A DNA stretch of 31,604 nt. It comes from a virus. Each line of letters opens with the position of its first letter. The first letter of the stretch is position 1. Positions 31,410 to 31,604 of the stretch are shown here, in pieces. Under the pieces are notes generated by a model. That model saw only the letters and a list, made by a program, of their open reading frames with translations. It was not told the origin of the DNA and ran no database searches. The DNA is taken from positions 1 to 31,604 of the IMG/VR virus record IMGVR_UViG_3300010883_000239. One strand, 5' to 3'. The position numbers and the translations under genes were made by a program.

Positions 31410-31604
31410 TTACTTAATTGTAACCTGCTTTGGCTTTGCCTCATCTGCAATTGGTGCAAATAAAGTTAACAAGCCGTTTTCTAGTTTAGCTTCCAATTTT
31501 GATAAATCAAATCTTCCGCTGATTCTCCATCCAAAGTTAAATGCTCGTTTAGCAATATTTCTCTGAATATACTCTGCCCCGTTATGGCCAGCTTCTTTTT
31601 TATA
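31410..31604 (-). CDS. hsp20: Hsp20/IbpA-type small heat shock protein (N-terminus beyond window)
   Basis: The last 64 codons of an alpha-crystallin family chaperone are visible, running in frame to the right edge. YIQRNIAKRAFNFGWRISGR corresponds to the conserved I-A-x-R-x-F region. KLEAKLENGLLTLFAPI carries the family's A-x-L-x-N-G-L-L/V motif, and EAKPKQVTIK the conserved terminal I-x-I/V-type tail. Such proteins hold unfolding proteins and are common in marine T4-like phages, where they may assist virion assembly. The stop is TAA at 31410. Confidence 0.92.
   Translation of the reverse strand, partial: YKKEAGHNGAEYIQRNIAKRAFNFGWRISGRFDLSKLEAKLENGLLTLFAPIADEAKPKQVTIK

Noticed and set aside
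1-31604. tRNA or rRNA genes, integrase, insertion sequences
   Set aside because: No cloverleaf with a TTCGA-type T-arm, no rRNA-like stretch and no recombinase or transposase motifs were seen by reading. A tRNAscan run would be decisive.

Overview
The window is a low-GC segment (roughly one third G+C by eye) of a T4-like, contractile-tailed bacteriophage. The baseplate wedge proteins gp25 and gp6, a gp5-like hub, the late sigma factor gp55, a gp47/gp46 recombination nuclease and a small DnaG-type primase all look like the marine T4-like (cyanophage/pelagiphage-type) set. An Hsp20 chaperone, a ClpP-like protease and an HD-domain protein fit the same marine group. The host cannot be read from this piece. 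Every credible gene is on the minus strand, so transcription runs from the right end to the left end.

Layout in transcription order, from high to low coordinates. (1) 31604-28700: end of an Hsp20 gene, a small ORF, a pure A/T microsatellite, a 57-aa protein coupled to a four-helix membrane/coiled-coil protein, and two small unknown proteins. (2) 28698-26135: ClpP-like protease, HD-domain protein, a small membrane-anchored protein and gp55. (3) 26125-20778: a small unknown protein, gp5-like hub, two unknown baseplate-region proteins, gp25 and gp6. (4) 20767-8768: seven large and mid-sized structural proteins. They include a DNRLRE-type protein, a proline-rich protein with a GCTDP...DDGSC motif, a 1501-aa protein, and two proteins that end in the same C-terminal domain. 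LamG/concanavalin-like folds occur at least three times here. (5) 8741-4197: a nucleic-acid block with a T7-type endonuclease I, a primase, and an Mre11-Rad50 type nuclease in which gp47 and gp46 are one reading frame. (6) 4151-1: a very long tail-fibre-like protein that runs off the left edge.

Most neighbours are separated by 0-10 nt or overlap by 1-4 nt, so the window is a few long operons. The breaks carry recurring sites: hairpins at 11915-11943 and 8759-8775, an exact 12-base element immediately before three start codons that lack a Shine-Dalgarno site, and a TATTTAT-type element upstream of five genes.

Two genes are each broken by what looks like one missing base: the primase, exactly at its conserved TOPRIM glutamate, and the gp46 half of the fusion, at a run of four T. 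With one base restored, the primase is 306 aa and the fusion is 1058 aa. These may be sequencing errors, real mutations or, for gp46 only, recoding.
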